Below, piece by piece: positions 54,625 through 63,719 of a stretch of DNA of 64,000 bases; the first letter of the stretch is position 1, and each line of letters starts with the position of its first letter. The notes below the pieces were generated by a model. The model saw only the letters and a program-made list of their open reading frames with translations, had not been told where the DNA came from and did not search any database. Source of the stretch: Belnapia mucosa (GTDB lineage Bacteria; Pseudomonadota; Alphaproteobacteria; Acetobacterales; Acetobacteraceae); contig NZ_JAEUXJ010000004.1 of assembly GCF_016775475.1 (NCBI RefSeq), positions 62,001-126,000 of the forward strand, given 5' to 3'. The translations under genes and the position numbers were made by a program.

Positions 54625-55879
54625 AGCGCAGCCGGACCTGCAGCAGGTTGCGGTCATACTCGGTGAAGCCGCCGGTCGACTCGAGCCGCCGGGTATAGGC
54701 GTAGCTGCCGATGACCTGCATGTTGCGGTTCAGCAGGTAGCGGGCCGAGAGGATCAGCAGCGCATCGGTCGAGCGCTGGCTGGGCCGTTCGTATTCGCGG
54801 CGGTCGCCCTTCACCTCGCCATGCAGGATGACGTTCCGCAGGTATTCGTGGTCGACCGAAAGGCCGAGCTGGGTGCGCTGGTAGCTCACCGCATCCTGGC
54901 GGATCGATTCCTCGATGGTGCGCGAGACGAGGAGGCGGAGGGTGGTGAGCTGGGTCGGCACATAGCTCAGGCTGCCCTCGAATGCCGGGCCCTGGAGGGT
55001 GCGGATATTCGGCCCGCGATATTCGCGCTGCCGCCAGCCGACCGCGATGCGGCCCTGCCAGAGACCGTCGAAGTCGTAGTCGAAGCCCGTCAGCGCCTCC
55101 CAGGTGAAGCTGTCGCGGGCGCGGACGCTGGGGTCGTTGGCGGTATAGCTGATATCCTGGACGCGGACGATCGTGGTGATGTTCCGCCCCGGCGCCAGGG
55201 AATAGCTGGCGCCGATGGCGCCGACCGTGGTGTTGAAGCTGTTGCGGGAGACCTGGGTGTTGAGGCCAGGGACATTCTCGAAGTCGAAGGTCCGGTAGAC
55301 GCCTTGGGCGATCAGCCCGAGCCGGTTCAGCCGGGTGGTGCCGGCGACCACGAACTCATCCGAGTTGTATGGCACCGGCTGGGAGATGCCGGCGCTCTGC
55401 ACATCGGCACTGTAGACGTCGAGGTGGTCGCGGTAGTGGCGGTACTGCGCCTGGAGATTGGTCGAGGACGAGAAATCATAACGGCCGAAGCCGCCGACAT
55501 CGAAGTCCTGCCAGTCCTGGCTGCTCTGCTTGAAGTACTGCCGCGCATCCATGTTCACCGAGGCGCCGACCGCATGCCGGGTCCAGTCGCTCTCGAGGTT
55601 GATGCGGGCTGCCTCGTCCACATAGGCATCCGATTTGATGCTGTTCTTGCGGCCGAAGATGTTGCTGTCCCAGCCGCCGCCGGCCTCGACCGAGCCGTCC
55701 AGGCGGAAGCCGCCGAGCCGGACGCCGAGCGGGTTGTAGTCGGAACGCTGGCGGCTGGTAACGGTCACACCGCGGGCCACATCGGGCACGTTGCCGAGCT
55801 GGGCGAGCGCCTCGCCATACGGCAAGCCAGCCATCACCAAGCCCCAGAATGCCCAGCCTGGAAAGCTTTTCACTACCAT
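54614..55879 (-). CDS. Outer-membrane beta-barrel protein (BBP2-type)
   Basis: This 421-residue protein has a signal peptide ending near residue 27 (EALAQ). Amphipathic strands run to the end, and the last residues are LLQVRLRFDL, with a hydrophobic C-terminal residue as expected for BAM insertion. It lacks cysteines after the signal. The pattern (GWDSNIFGR at the start, TRRLESTGGFTEYDRNLLQV at the end) matches putative beta-barrel porin 2 proteins found in exopolysaccharide loci. It may be the outer-membrane exit or anchor. No Wza-type lipoprotein is in the window. Confidence 0.85.
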   Translation of the reverse strand: MVVKSFPGWAFWGLVMAGLPYGEALAQLGNVPDVARGVTVTSRQRSDYNPLGVRLGGFRLDGSVEAGGGWDSNIFGRKNSIKSDAYVDEAARINLESDWTRHAVGASVNMDARQYFKQSSQDWQDFDVGGFGRYDFSSSTNLQAQYRHYRDHLDVYSADVQSAGISQPVPYNSDEFVVAGTTRLNRLGLIAQGVYRTFDFENVPGLNTQVSRNSFNTTVGAIGASYSLAPGRNITTIVRVQDISYTANDPSVRARDSFTWEALTGFDYDFDGLWQGRIAVGWRQREYRGPNIRTLQGPAFEGSLSYVPTQLTTLRLLVSRTIEESIRQDAVSYQRTQLGLSVDHEYLRNVILHGEVKGDRREYERPSQRSTDALLILSARYLLNRNMQVIGSYAYTRRLESTGGFTEYDRNLLQVRLRFDL

Positions 55880-56246
55880 TTCCCCGTCATTCTGGTCCCC
55901 CGGCCTCCGTAGCACGGGTTGCCGCCGGAGTGTGCATGCAACGATCACGTTCTCTCATGATTTCCTTACGCCCGGCAGGGTTGTTGCCGAGTGTGGCCGG
56001 AAGGACGCGGCCGGACGGCATGGAATCGTTGCGGAACATAAGCGTTGTCACCGGTTACCGTCCAGCAATAAGGCCCGAAGAGGGTTGCAATTCGCCGGCG
56101 GCGCAGTGCGTATTCGACCTTAGCGCCACCCCTTGCGCCTCCCGGCAAGGGGTCACGTGTCACCGCCATGTGGGACAGGCTCGCCCGATTCGCCGGAACC
56201 GGCGTATCATCGCCTCCCCATGGCCGGCCCAGGATGGAGCCAAGCG
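55880..56246. promoter_or_regulatory. 367-bp divergent non-coding region of the glycan locus
   Basis: This is the longest non-coding stretch in the window. It separates the barrel-wecG operon from the secretion operon. It is less GC-rich than the surroundings and holds an imperfect palindrome GTCACCGGTTAC (56047-56058), a possible -35 TTGTCA at 56045, and a strong inverted repeat further right. No convincing small gene is seen. It is likely the control region for both operons. Confidence 0.6.
56128..56153. repeat. Inverted repeat in the divergent control region
   Basis: ACCCCTTGC (56128-56136) and GCAAGGGGT (56145-56153) form a perfect 9-bp stem with an 8-base loop. It may be an operator or leader hairpin of the secretion operon, about 95 bp before its first start codon. 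Confidence 0.45.
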
Positions 56247-56672
56247 ATGGCCAGCATCGAGACTTTCCGGGCGGGTCCTCCCGCCCCGGCCGCACCCGTA
56301 CCGGAACCGCGGACCGAGGCCGCCCTGCCCGATCCGGCGGCCTTCCGCTGCGAGGACCGGCTGACCGGCCTGCTGGCCTTCGCCCTCGCCGCCGAACGGG
56401 GCGAGCCGGCAGCGCCGGAGGCCGTCTCTCGCCTGCAACGTGAAGCGGAGGCGGCGCTTTGTGACCACGCGCTGCGCTATCTTCATAATAATGTCGAGCG
56501 GCTGCGGCAGGAGGCGGTGGCCGAGCAGCTCGGGCGGCTTCGCCGTCCACCCGGCTTTCTCCGCCTGATGGCCGCCAACCTCGCGGCGATGGCGCTGGTC
56601 GCCCTCGCCGGTGGCTGGCTGGCGATGCACCCCGAAACCCTGGCCGGCATCACCGGCCTGCTGGCAGGCTGA
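56247..56672 (+). CDS. Tail-anchored small protein ahead of the type I secretion genes, unknown function
   Basis: This 141-residue protein has a Pro/Ala-rich N terminus, a charged helical middle (about 40-105) and one C-terminal membrane helix (about 112-131), so it looks tail-anchored in the inner membrane. GGAG lies seven bases before the ATG. It is three bases from the ABC gene. I recognise no family. Position suggests an accessory of the secretion complex. Confidence 0.65.
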   Translation: MASIETFRAGPPAPAAPVPEPRTEAALPDPAAFRCEDRLTGLLAFALAAERGEPAAPEAVSRLQREAEAALCDHALRYLHNNVERLRQEAVAEQLGRLRRPPGFLRLMAANLAAMALVALAGGWLAMHPETLAGITGLLAG

Positions 56673-56675
56673 CGC

Positions 56676-58451
56676 ATGTCCTTCACCCGCCCCGCTTCCG
56701 GTCCCGCCGGCGCCGAATTCTCCGCCGACACCCCGCTCCGCCGCGCCCTCCAGGCCTGCCGCACCCAGTTCATGCTGGTCGGGGTCTTCAGCGGCGTCGT
56801 GAACCTCCTCCAGCTCACGACCTCCGTCTATATGATGCAGGTCTTCGACCGGGTGCTGGCCACCCGCGTGCTGGACACCCTGCTCTACCTCTCGATCATC
56901 GCGGTCGCCGCCATCGGCGTGCTGGCGGTGCTGGAAGCGGTGCGCGGCAAGGTCATGCAGCGGATCGGCACCTGGGTGGAGCACCGGGTCGCGCCCGAGG
57001 GCTTCGTCCGGGCGCTGGAGGGCACGCTGCGCGGCCGGCCCTACCGGATGGAGGCGCTGCGCGACCTGGCGGTCTGCCGCGGCTATCTCGGCTCCCCCGG
57101 CGCGCTCTCGCTCTATGACATCCCCTGGGTGCCGGTCTATATCGGCGTCATCTTCCTGCTGCATCCGGTGATGGGGCTGATCGCCCTCGGCGGCGCGGTG
57201 GTGCTGTTCGGCCTGACCCTGGCCTCGGAGCTCTCCACCTCCTCCCTGCTGCGCCAGGCGAATACCGCCGCCATGGCCTCGCAGCGCCGGGCGGATGCGA
57301 TCTCCCGCAATGCCGAGGTGATCGACAGCATGGGGATGCTGCCTTCGGTCATCGGCCGCTGGCGGGAATCGGTCGCGGCGATGACGGTGCCGCAGCAGCG
57401 CGCCGCCGACCGCGCCTCCTACCTCGTCGCCATGACGAAGTTCTTCCGCCTCGCGGTGCAGATCGCGATCCTCGGCGTCGGCGCCTATCTGGTCCTCCAG
57501 CAGGAGCTGACCTCGGGCGCCTCCATCGCCGGCTCGATCATCATGGGCCGGGCGCTGGCGCCGGTGGAGCAGATGATCGGCGGCTGGAAGCAGCTGGTCT
57601 CCGCCCGGCAGAGCTTCCGCCGGCTGCAGAGCTTCCTCGCCATGCCGCGGCTGCGCCCGCCGGGCCTCCCCCTGCCGGAGCCGGTCGGCAAGCTCTCGGT
57701 CGAGCGCGTCTCCTACGCCTTCCCGGGCCAGGGCGTCGCCATGATCAAGGGCGTGAATTTCAGCCTCACGCCGGGCGAGAGCTTGGCCGTGATCGGCCCC
57801 TCGGCCGCCGGCAAGACCACGCTGATCCGGCTGCTGATCGGCACGCTGCCCGCCTCGGCCGGCACGGTCCGGCTGGACGGCGCCGATGTCTATCAGTGGA
57901 TGCGCGAGGATTTCGGCCGCCATGTCGGCTACCTGCCGCAGGATGTGGAGCTGTTCGACGGCACCGTCTTCCGCAACATCGCCCGCATGGCGGAAGCCGA
58001 GCCGGAGGCCGTCTACGAGGCCGCGAAGCTCGCCGGCTGCCATGAGATGATCCTCCGCCTGCCGAACGGCTACGAGACCGAGATCGGCGATGGCGGCCAG
58101 TATCTCTCGGGCGGCCAGCGGCAGCTGATCGGCCTGGCGCGGGCCATGTTCGGCCGGCCGAAGCTGGTCGTGCTGGATGAGCCGAACAGCAATCTCGACG
58201 GCGATTCCGAAGCGGCGCTGACCCAGGCGCTGGAGCGGCTGAAGGCCCAGGATACGACTGTGGTGCTGGTCTCGCACCGCCCGACCCTGGTGCAGGGGGT
58301 GGACAAGGTGCTGCTGCTGAAGGACGGCGCGATGGAGATGTTCGGCCCGCGGGCCGAGGTGCTGAAGCGCCTGATGAGCCCGCCCCGCCCCGCCGAGGTG
58401 CCGAACGGCGCCACGCCCATGCCTCGCCTCGAGGGGAGTGCCGCCCGATGA
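56676..58451 (+). CDS. Type I secretion ABC transporter (PrtD/AprD type)
   Basis: This 591-residue inner-membrane exporter has six helices in residues about 25-310 and an ATPase domain from about 325. Walker A is GPSAAGKTT near 370, the signature LSGGQRQLIGLARAM near 480 and Walker B LVVLDEPNSNLD near 500. QVFDRVLATRVLDTLLYLS is typical of the PrtD group. There is no N-terminal C39 peptidase-like domain. It works with the HlyD protein, whose start overlaps its end by four bases. No substrate gene with RTX repeats or TolC is nearby. Confidence 0.92.
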   Translation: MSFTRPASGPAGAEFSADTPLRRALQACRTQFMLVGVFSGVVNLLQLTTSVYMMQVFDRVLATRVLDTLLYLSIIAVAAIGVLAVLEAVRGKVMQRIGTWVEHRVAPEGFVRALEGTLRGRPYRMEALRDLAVCRGYLGSPGALSLYDIPWVPVYIGVIFLLHPVMGLIALGGAVVLFGLTLASELSTSSLLRQANTAAMASQRRADAISRNAEVIDSMGMLPSVIGRWRESVAAMTVPQQRAADRASYLVAMTKFFRLAVQIAILGVGAYLVLQQELTSGASIAGSIIMGRALAPVEQMIGGWKQLVSARQSFRRLQSFLAMPRLRPPGLPLPEPVGKLSVERVSYAFPGQGVAMIKGVNFSLTPGESLAVIGPSAAGKTTLIRLLIGTLPASAGTVRLDGADVYQWMREDFGRHVGYLPQDVELFDGTVFRNIARMAEAEPEAVYEAAKLAGCHEMILRLPNGYETEIGDGGQYLSGGQRQLIGLARAMFGRPKLVVLDEPNSNLDGDSEAALTQALERLKAQDTTVVLVSHRPTLVQGVDKVLLLKDGAMEMFGPRAEVLKRLMSPPRPAEVPNGATPMPRLEGSAAR

Positions 58452-59863
58452 GCGTCACCACCCAGCCCGGCGGCAACCTGCCGGCCATCGCCCCCTCCTC
58501 CCGCGCCCTTGCCCCGATCGGCGGGCGCGAGCTGGGCGGCACCCTGCCGCCCTTCCCCTTCGACCCGCTGCTGGATGCCCCGGCGCCGCGCACCCGTGGC
58601 GTCATGGCGGTCGGCCTGCTGGTCTTCCTGGTCTTCGTCGTCGGCGGCCTCGCCTGGGCTGTTTTCGCCCCTCTGGCCGAGGCCTCCATCGCCCCCGGCA
58701 CCATCCGGGTCGAGGGCACCCGACGGACCATCCAGCACCTTGAAGGCGGCATCGTGCGCGAGATCGCGGCGCGCGATGGCGACAAGGTGCAGAAGGGTCA
58801 GGTCCTGATGCGGCTCGACGATATCCAGGCCGATGCCTCGCTCGAGACGCTGCGGGCGCAGCGCTGGGCGCTGATGGCCCAGGATGCCCGGCTGAATGCC
58901 GAACTGACCCAGGCCCGCGAGATCACCTTCCCGGCCGAGCTGCTGCAGGCCGCGAATGCCCGGGCGCTCGACAGCGTCGCCGGCCAGCGCGCCCTGTTCG
59001 AGGCCCGGACCGCCAGCCTGAACAGCCAGGTGCAGGTCTTCCAGGCCCGCATCGACCAGCAGCAGGCGGTCATCGCCGGCGCCCGCGGCCAGCTCAGCTC
59101 CACCCGCCGTCAGCTCGCGCTGATCAAGCAGGAGGAGGAGATGACCCGCGGTCTGGTGAACCAGGGCCTGCAGCGCCTGCCGCAGCTGCTCGCGCTCCAG
59201 CGCAGCTTCGCCGGGCTCGAGGGCAGCATCGAGGACCTGAACGGCCAGATCGACCGCGCCAATGGCGCGATCGCCGAGGCGCGGAAGCAGATCCAGCAGA
59301 CGGTCGAGCAGCGGATGCAGGACAACTCGCAGGAGCTGCGTGATGTCCGCGGCAAGCTGGCCGAGGCCGAGGAGAAGCTGCGCGCCGCCGCCGATGTGGT
59401 GACCCGCCGCGACATCGTCGCGCCGGAGGACGGCACCATCGTCAACCTGCGGATCTTCACCCTGGGTGCCGTGGTGAAGCCGGGCGACCCGGTCATGGAC
59501 CTGGTGCCGGAGCATGACCGCCTGGTCGCCGAGGTGAATGTCCAGCCGAACGACATCGACGTGGTCTATCCCGGCCTCCGCGCCGAGGTCCGGCTGCCCG
59601 CCTTCAAGCAGCGGCTGGTGCCCTATATGCACGGACAGGTGACCTGGGTCGCGGCGGACGTGACCACCAATGACCAGACGCGGCAGCAATACTATCGGGC
59701 CTTCGTGCTGATCGACCAGGAACAGCTGGCGAGCCTGCCGAACGTCTTCCTCACCCCCGGCATGCCGGTCGAGGCGCATATCCAGATCGGCGAGCGTAGC
59801 TTCTTCCGCTACATCACCCAGCCGATCCGGGACAGCTTCCACCGCGCCTTCCGCGAGCAATAG
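58448..59863 (+). CDS. Type I secretion membrane-fusion protein (HlyD/PrtE type)
   Basis: This 471-residue adaptor has one N-terminal membrane helix (about 57-78), a biotinyl-lipoyl half (TIQHLEGGIVREIAARDGD near 98-116), a long coiled-coil hairpin (about 130-310) and the second lipoyl half and beta-barrel domain (DIVAPEDGTIVNLRIFTLGAV near 324). The C terminus ITQPIRDSFHRAFREQ is typical. It would bridge the ABC transporter to an outer-membrane channel. Confidence 0.92.
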   Translation: MSVTTQPGGNLPAIAPSSRALAPIGGRELGGTLPPFPFDPLLDAPAPRTRGVMAVGLLVFLVFVVGGLAWAVFAPLAEASIAPGTIRVEGTRRTIQHLEGGIVREIAARDGDKVQKGQVLMRLDDIQADASLETLRAQRWALMAQDARLNAELTQAREITFPAELLQAANARALDSVAGQRALFEARTASLNSQVQVFQARIDQQQAVIAGARGQLSSTRRQLALIKQEEEMTRGLVNQGLQRLPQLLALQRSFAGLEGSIEDLNGQIDRANGAIAEARKQIQQTVEQRMQDNSQELRDVRGKLAEAEEKLRAAADVVTRRDIVAPEDGTIVNLRIFTLGAVVKPGDPVMDLVPEHDRLVAEVNVQPNDIDVVYPGLRAEVRLPAFKQRLVPYMHGQVTWVAADVTTNDQTRQQYYRAFVLIDQEQLASLPNVFLTPGMPVEAHIQIGERSFFRYITQPIRDSFHRAFREQ

Positions 59864-59871
59864 GACCTGCC

Positions 59872-60150
59872 ATGAGCGACAACCGCCTGACCATTCTCGC
59901 CGATGGCATCGCCGACGCCAGCGTCACCCATGGGGTGGTCCGGCTGACGCTGGCGCAGACCGGGCCGGACGGGAAGCCGGTGCCCTGCGGCCAGCTCGCA
60001 GTGCCGCTGGTGCAGCTTCCCTCCTTCGCCAACAGCCTGCTCAACCTGTTGAAGCAGGTGGAGAACCGGGTGAAGGAGCAACAGGCGGCGGCCCCGGCGG
60101 CCACCCCCACCGCCGCCCAGAGCGTCCCCGGCTCCTTCCGCTTCGGCTGA
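59872..60150 (+). CDS. Small protein following the secretion adaptor, unknown function
   Basis: This 92-residue soluble protein has a beta-rich N-terminal half (RLTILADGIADASVTHGVVR), a helix (FANSLLNLLKQVENRVKEQQ at about 51-70) and an Ala/Pro-rich tail. It recalls small proteins of the DUF3467 type in layout but the motif match is weak. It begins eight bases after the HlyD stop. Together with the tail-anchored protein it brackets the transporter pair. Confidence 0.65.
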   Translation: MSDNRLTILADGIADASVTHGVVRLTLAQTGPDGKPVPCGQLAVPLVQLPSFANSLLNLLKQVENRVKEQQAAAPAATPTAAQSVPGSFRFG

Positions 60151-60152
60151 GG

Positions 60153-61064
60153 ATGCCTGGTCGTCGGGGCCTACTGGCCCTGCCGCTGGCCGGCGCCCTG
60201 GCGGGCCCGGCCGCGGCCGCCCCGGATGTTGCGCCGATCCGGCGCCGGCTCGCCGGCCTCCGGCTCGGCGCCAATCTGGAACGCTGGTATCCGATCAGCC
60301 GCGACAACCAGCCGCGCCGGCTCGGCGCCGGCTGGTGGCGGGACTTCCGCGCCGCTGGCTTCGACCATGTGCGGATGTTCCTGCCCGAGGTCGCCAAGAC
60401 CGGCTCCGGCACCGAGATCCCGGGCCTGTTCCTCGACGCGGTCCAGGATGCGGTGGGTGCCGGCCTGCCGGTGCTGCTCGGCATGGCCGATTTCTTCCAC
60501 CAGAATGAACCCTGGGGCGAGCGGGACTGGGCTGCCCTGCGGGAGCGCGCGCGCTTCTTCGCGGGGCGCACCGACCCCGGCATGGTGGTGCTGGCCGCTC
60601 TGAACGAGCCGGTCTTCGACGATGCCGCCAGCTGGCTGCCGATGCGCGACCGGCTGCTGGGGGAGATGCGCCGTGCCGCGCCTCGCCACCTGCTGATGTG
60701 GGGCGGCCATGAATGGTGCAGCTGGCGGTCGCTGATCCAGCTTCGCCCGCCCGCCGATCCCGCCACGGTCGCCGAAATGCATGACTATGTCGGCGGCGAT
60801 ACGACAGCGGTGGAGGAGCGTTTCGGCGCCGTCGCCGCTTGGCGCGACCGCCACCGGATGCCGGTGCTGGTCAGCGAGCTGGGCGGCGCCGTGGGTCATG
60901 AGACGGACCGCGCCGCCTGGGCCGCCGACCTGGCGCAGAGCCTGCCGGTGCTGCGCCGGCTCGGCCTGCCGGCGACGTTATGGTCCTACAGCCACGGAAG
61001 CTGGTGGCGCATCCAGGAGGATGACCGCCCCAGCCCCCGCCCCGGCCTATTGCCGCGCGGGTAG
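60153..61064 (+). CDS. GH5-type glycoside hydrolase (cellulase-like), secreted
   Basis: This 303-residue TIM-barrel enzyme has a signal peptide (MPGRRGLLALPLAGALAGPA, cleaved near 23). The likely acid/base is the Glu of LAALNEPVF near 151 and the nucleophile the Glu of VLVSELGG near 246. HDYVGG and WSYSHGSWWRI are also GH5-like. In a glycan locus it may trim or release the polymer, as EPS-linked endoglycanases do. It starts two bases after the 92-residue protein gene stops. Its last 18 bases overlap a convergent gene. Confidence 0.85.
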   Translation: MPGRRGLLALPLAGALAGPAAAAPDVAPIRRRLAGLRLGANLERWYPISRDNQPRRLGAGWWRDFRAAGFDHVRMFLPEVAKTGSGTEIPGLFLDAVQDAVGAGLPVLLGMADFFHQNEPWGERDWAALRERARFFAGRTDPGMVVLAALNEPVFDDAASWLPMRDRLLGEMRRAAPRHLLMWGGHEWCSWRSLIQLRPPADPATVAEMHDYVGGDTTAVEERFGAVAAWRDRHRMPVLVSELGGAVGHETDRAAWAADLAQSLPVLRRLGLPATLWSYSHGSWWRIQEDDRPSPRPGLLPRG

Positions 61065-62162
61065 CGCGCCCGACGCCACCGGACGGCCGGCGCCCCGGCG
61101 CAGCAGCCAGCGCTGCACCGGCACCTCGACGAAGCGCCAGGCCAGCCAGCCCGCGACGAGGCTGGCGAGGAAACCCACCAGCATCAGCGCCACGCGCCCG
61201 CCCGGCCCCGGCTGCATCACCCGCTGCAGGCCGACCAGCCCCGTCTCGATGAAGACCCAGCAGAGATAGACCCCGAAGGAAGCCTCGCCGAGCCGCAGCA
61301 GCAGGTCCGGCCGGCCGGTCGCCGGGGCAGCCTCCGGCCGGTGCAGCAGCGGGATCAGCGCCGCCAGCGCCAGCACCACCGCCGCATCCTGCGCGAACCA
61401 GAGTCCGAGCGGCAGGCCGATCAGCAGCACCGCCAGCAACGGCCGCGGCAGCATCCCCCCACTCGCCAGCCGGCCGATGCCGAGGCCGGTGAGGAATTCG
61501 AGGGCGAAGCGCAGCAGCCCGAAATCCAGCGTGTAGTTCAGCCCGATCGTCTCATCCCAGCCCGACATCAGGACGAGGCCGAGCAGCCCGGCGAGCGGCA
61601 GCGCCGGCAGCAGCACCCGGGGCAGCCGCCCGACCGCCAGCACCAGCAGCGGGAAGGCGAGATAGCCCGCCCATTCGACCGAGAGCGCCCAGGATGGGTA
61701 GTTCCAGGCATGCCGGTCCGTCGTCTCCCAGGCATTCACCATGAACAGTTGCAGCAGGAATTCGCGCGGCGCGAAGCGCTCCGGCTCGCGGATGGTGGCG
61801 CCGGCGGCGATGGCAAGGCCGACCAGCAGCGCCAGCGCCAGCAATGCCAGGGCATGCAGCGGCCAGATCTTGGCGAAGCGGCGGCGGAGGAATTGCACCG
61901 CCCCCGAAAAGCCGCGCGGCGGCCGCGCCCCATAGCCGAGCCAGAGCGCGAAGCCCGAGAGCAGGAAGAATCCGTCCACGCCGAGATAACCGTGACGGAA
62001 CAGCGGCGCGAGCGGCGGCAGCACCTCCGACACATGCAAGGACAGGTCGAGGTGATAGATGATCACCCAGCCGATCAGGAAGAAGCGGAGCCGCGTCAGC
62101 GCCGCGTCACGCGGCGCCCCGCCATGCCCGCCCACCTGGTTGCCGCCCTGTGCCGCCTGCAT
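61047..62162 (-). CDS. Acyltransferase 3 family membrane protein
   Basis: This 371-residue protein has about ten helices and transfers acyl groups (often acetyl) to surface sugars. Family motifs are IGWVIIYHLDLSLH with the catalytic-type His36, GYLGVDGFFLLSGFALWL near 58-75, and RRRFAKIWPLHAL near 92-104. It converges on and slightly overlaps the GH5 gene. It probably decorates the exopolysaccharide. Confidence 0.88.
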   Translation of the reverse strand: MQAAQGGNQVGGHGGAPRDAALTRLRFFLIGWVIIYHLDLSLHVSEVLPPLAPLFRHGYLGVDGFFLLSGFALWLGYGARPPRGFSGAVQFLRRRFAKIWPLHALALLALALLVGLAIAAGATIREPERFAPREFLLQLFMVNAWETTDRHAWNYPSWALSVEWAGYLAFPLLVLAVGRLPRVLLPALPLAGLLGLVLMSGWDETIGLNYTLDFGLLRFALEFLTGLGIGRLASGGMLPRPLLAVLLIGLPLGLWFAQDAAVVLALAALIPLLHRPEAAPATGRPDLLLRLGEASFGVYLCWVFIETGLVGLQRVMQPGPGGRVALMLVGFLASLVAGWLAWRFVEVPVQRWLLRRGAGRPVASGALPARQ

Positions 62163-62209
62163 GGGTACCGAACCTCCGCGCGAGAAATATCAAGCCTATC
62201 GCTGCCACA

Positions 62210-62230
62210 GGATGCGTCGCCGGCGCATCC
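62210..62230 (+). repeat. Inverted repeat upstream of the polymerase-like gene
   Basis: GGATGCG (62210-62216) and CGCATCC (62224-62230) form a perfect 7-bp stem with a 7-base loop in the divergent region between the acyltransferase and polymerase-like genes. It could be a leader hairpin or operator. Confidence 0.35.
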
Positions 62231-62329
62231 CCCCCGGCGGTCACGCTTTCGGGTAAGGCCCGGGGCGGGCTGCAAGCTGACACAAGCCTGATTGGCGATG
62301 CCGCGGGCGACATGGGACAACCGTCGGGC

Positions 62330-63715
62330 ATGACGAACCTCACCTCGCCGCTCGCCCAGGTCCTGATCGCCCTGCTCGGGGCGGTGGGGATGCTGCTCTT
62401 CGCCCTGTGGCAGCCGAATTATCTGCTGCTCTCGCTGCCGCTGCTGGTCGGCACGCTGGGCGCGCTGGCGATGTATCAGTATCCGCCGGCCATGGTGGCG
62501 CTGCTGATCGTCACCTATGGCGTCGGGCTAGACATCCAGCTCGATGGCGGCATGCTCTCGGGCAGCGGTGGCGCGACGGCGACGCTGGGCGCGGCGCTGG
62601 TGAAGGTGGTGCCCTTCGCGCTCGCCGGGCTGCTGGCCATCCGCTACGGCATCTCCGATGCGGTGAACTGGCCCTTCCTAGCCTATACCATCATCGCCAC
62701 ACTCAGCATCGTGATCCTGCCGATCGGCCGCATCGTCAGCAATGCCGAGATGATCCGCAGCTTCGTCGGCTCGACGGCGCCCTTCGTGCTGGCCTTCGCG
62801 CTCGCGCCGCGGCGGACCTGGACGCTGATCATCCGCGGCACCGCCTTCGTGCCGCTGATCAGCGCGGGCGTGAGCCTACTGACGACCGTCGCCGGCCTCT
62901 ACCCCGCCTTCGACACGCTGGGCCGCTTCCAGGGCATGCATACCGCGCCCTTCCTCGCCGGCTTCTGCAGCACCGCCATCTTCGCCGCCACCACCGAATA
63001 TCTGCGCGGCTTCCGCCTCACCTGGCTCATCATCGGGGCGCTCGACCTCGCGGTGCTGCTGGCGACCCAGGCGCGGGCGCCGCTCGGCGCCGTCATCATT
63101 TTCGTCCTCGCCGTCTTCCTGCTCTCGGACCGCAAGACCTTCCCGCTGAAGCGCAAGGTGGATCTGGCGATGGGCGGCGGCGTGCTGGGGATGCTGGTGC
63201 TCTCGCCGGTGATCGCCTTCGCCTTGCAGCGCTTCATGAACCAGGGCGCCGATACCTCCGGCCGCGACCTGATGTGGCCCTACTTCATCGATGCGATCCA
63301 GGCGCGGCCGCTCTTCGGCTATGGGCTCGGCGCCGGCAAGCTGCTGGTCAATCCAGATGATCCGTTGATCAAGCTGCTCGGTTCGACCGCCGCCCATAAC
63401 GAATATCTCCGCCTCTCGGTCGATGGCGGCATCTTCGGCTGCGCGCTGATCTTCATCTCGCTCATTCTCTGGGTCTGGGTGGGCACGCGGCGGATCGCGC
63501 CCGGGGAGCGGCTGATCCTACGCGCCGGCCTGGTCGGCTGGCTGGTGCATAGCGGCTTCGACAACACGCTGATCGCCACCACCTCGGTCATCATGTTCGT
63601 CTTCTTCGCCGCCGTCCTGGCCCGCGCCCGGGTGGAGGCGAAGATGGTGCCGCAGGCCAGTGCCGAGCGGGGACGCCACCATCACCGACATCGGCGCGCC
63701 GTCGGGGTCGGCTAG
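62330..63715 (+). CDS. O-antigen ligase/polymerase-like membrane protein
   Basis: This 461-residue protein has about 11 helices. A large periplasmic loop near residues 305-360 contains DTSGRDLMWPYFIDAIQARP and AAHNEYLRLSVDGG, the Wzy_C/WaaL-type motif that carries a catalytic His. It would join lipid-linked repeat units or ligate glycan to lipid. The ATG at 62330 is supported by the hydrophobic start. An ATG at 62312 adds six residues. The extreme C terminus is His/Arg-rich (RGRHHHRHRRAVG). Confidence 0.85.
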   Translation: MTNLTSPLAQVLIALLGAVGMLLFALWQPNYLLLSLPLLVGTLGALAMYQYPPAMVALLIVTYGVGLDIQLDGGMLSGSGGATATLGAALVKVVPFALAGLLAIRYGISDAVNWPFLAYTIIATLSIVILPIGRIVSNAEMIRSFVGSTAPFVLAFALAPRRTWTLIIRGTAFVPLISAGVSLLTTVAGLYPAFDTLGRFQGMHTAPFLAGFCSTAIFAATTEYLRGFRLTWLIIGALDLAVLLATQARAPLGAVIIFVLAVFLLSDRKTFPLKRKVDLAMGGGVLGMLVLSPVIAFALQRFMNQGADTSGRDLMWPYFIDAIQARPLFGYGLGAGKLLVNPDDPLIKLLGSTAAHNEYLRLSVDGGIFGCALIFISLILWVWVGTRRIAPGERLILRAGLVGWLVHSGFDNTLIATTSVIMFVFFAAVLARARVEAKMVPQASAERGRHHHRHRRAVGVG

Positions 63716-63719
63716 CCCT

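Noticed and set aside
56045..56073. A sigma-70-like promoter starting with TTGTCA.
   Set aside because: The -35 match is good, but no convincing -10 box lies at 16-18 bases, so I note it only inside the intergenic entry.
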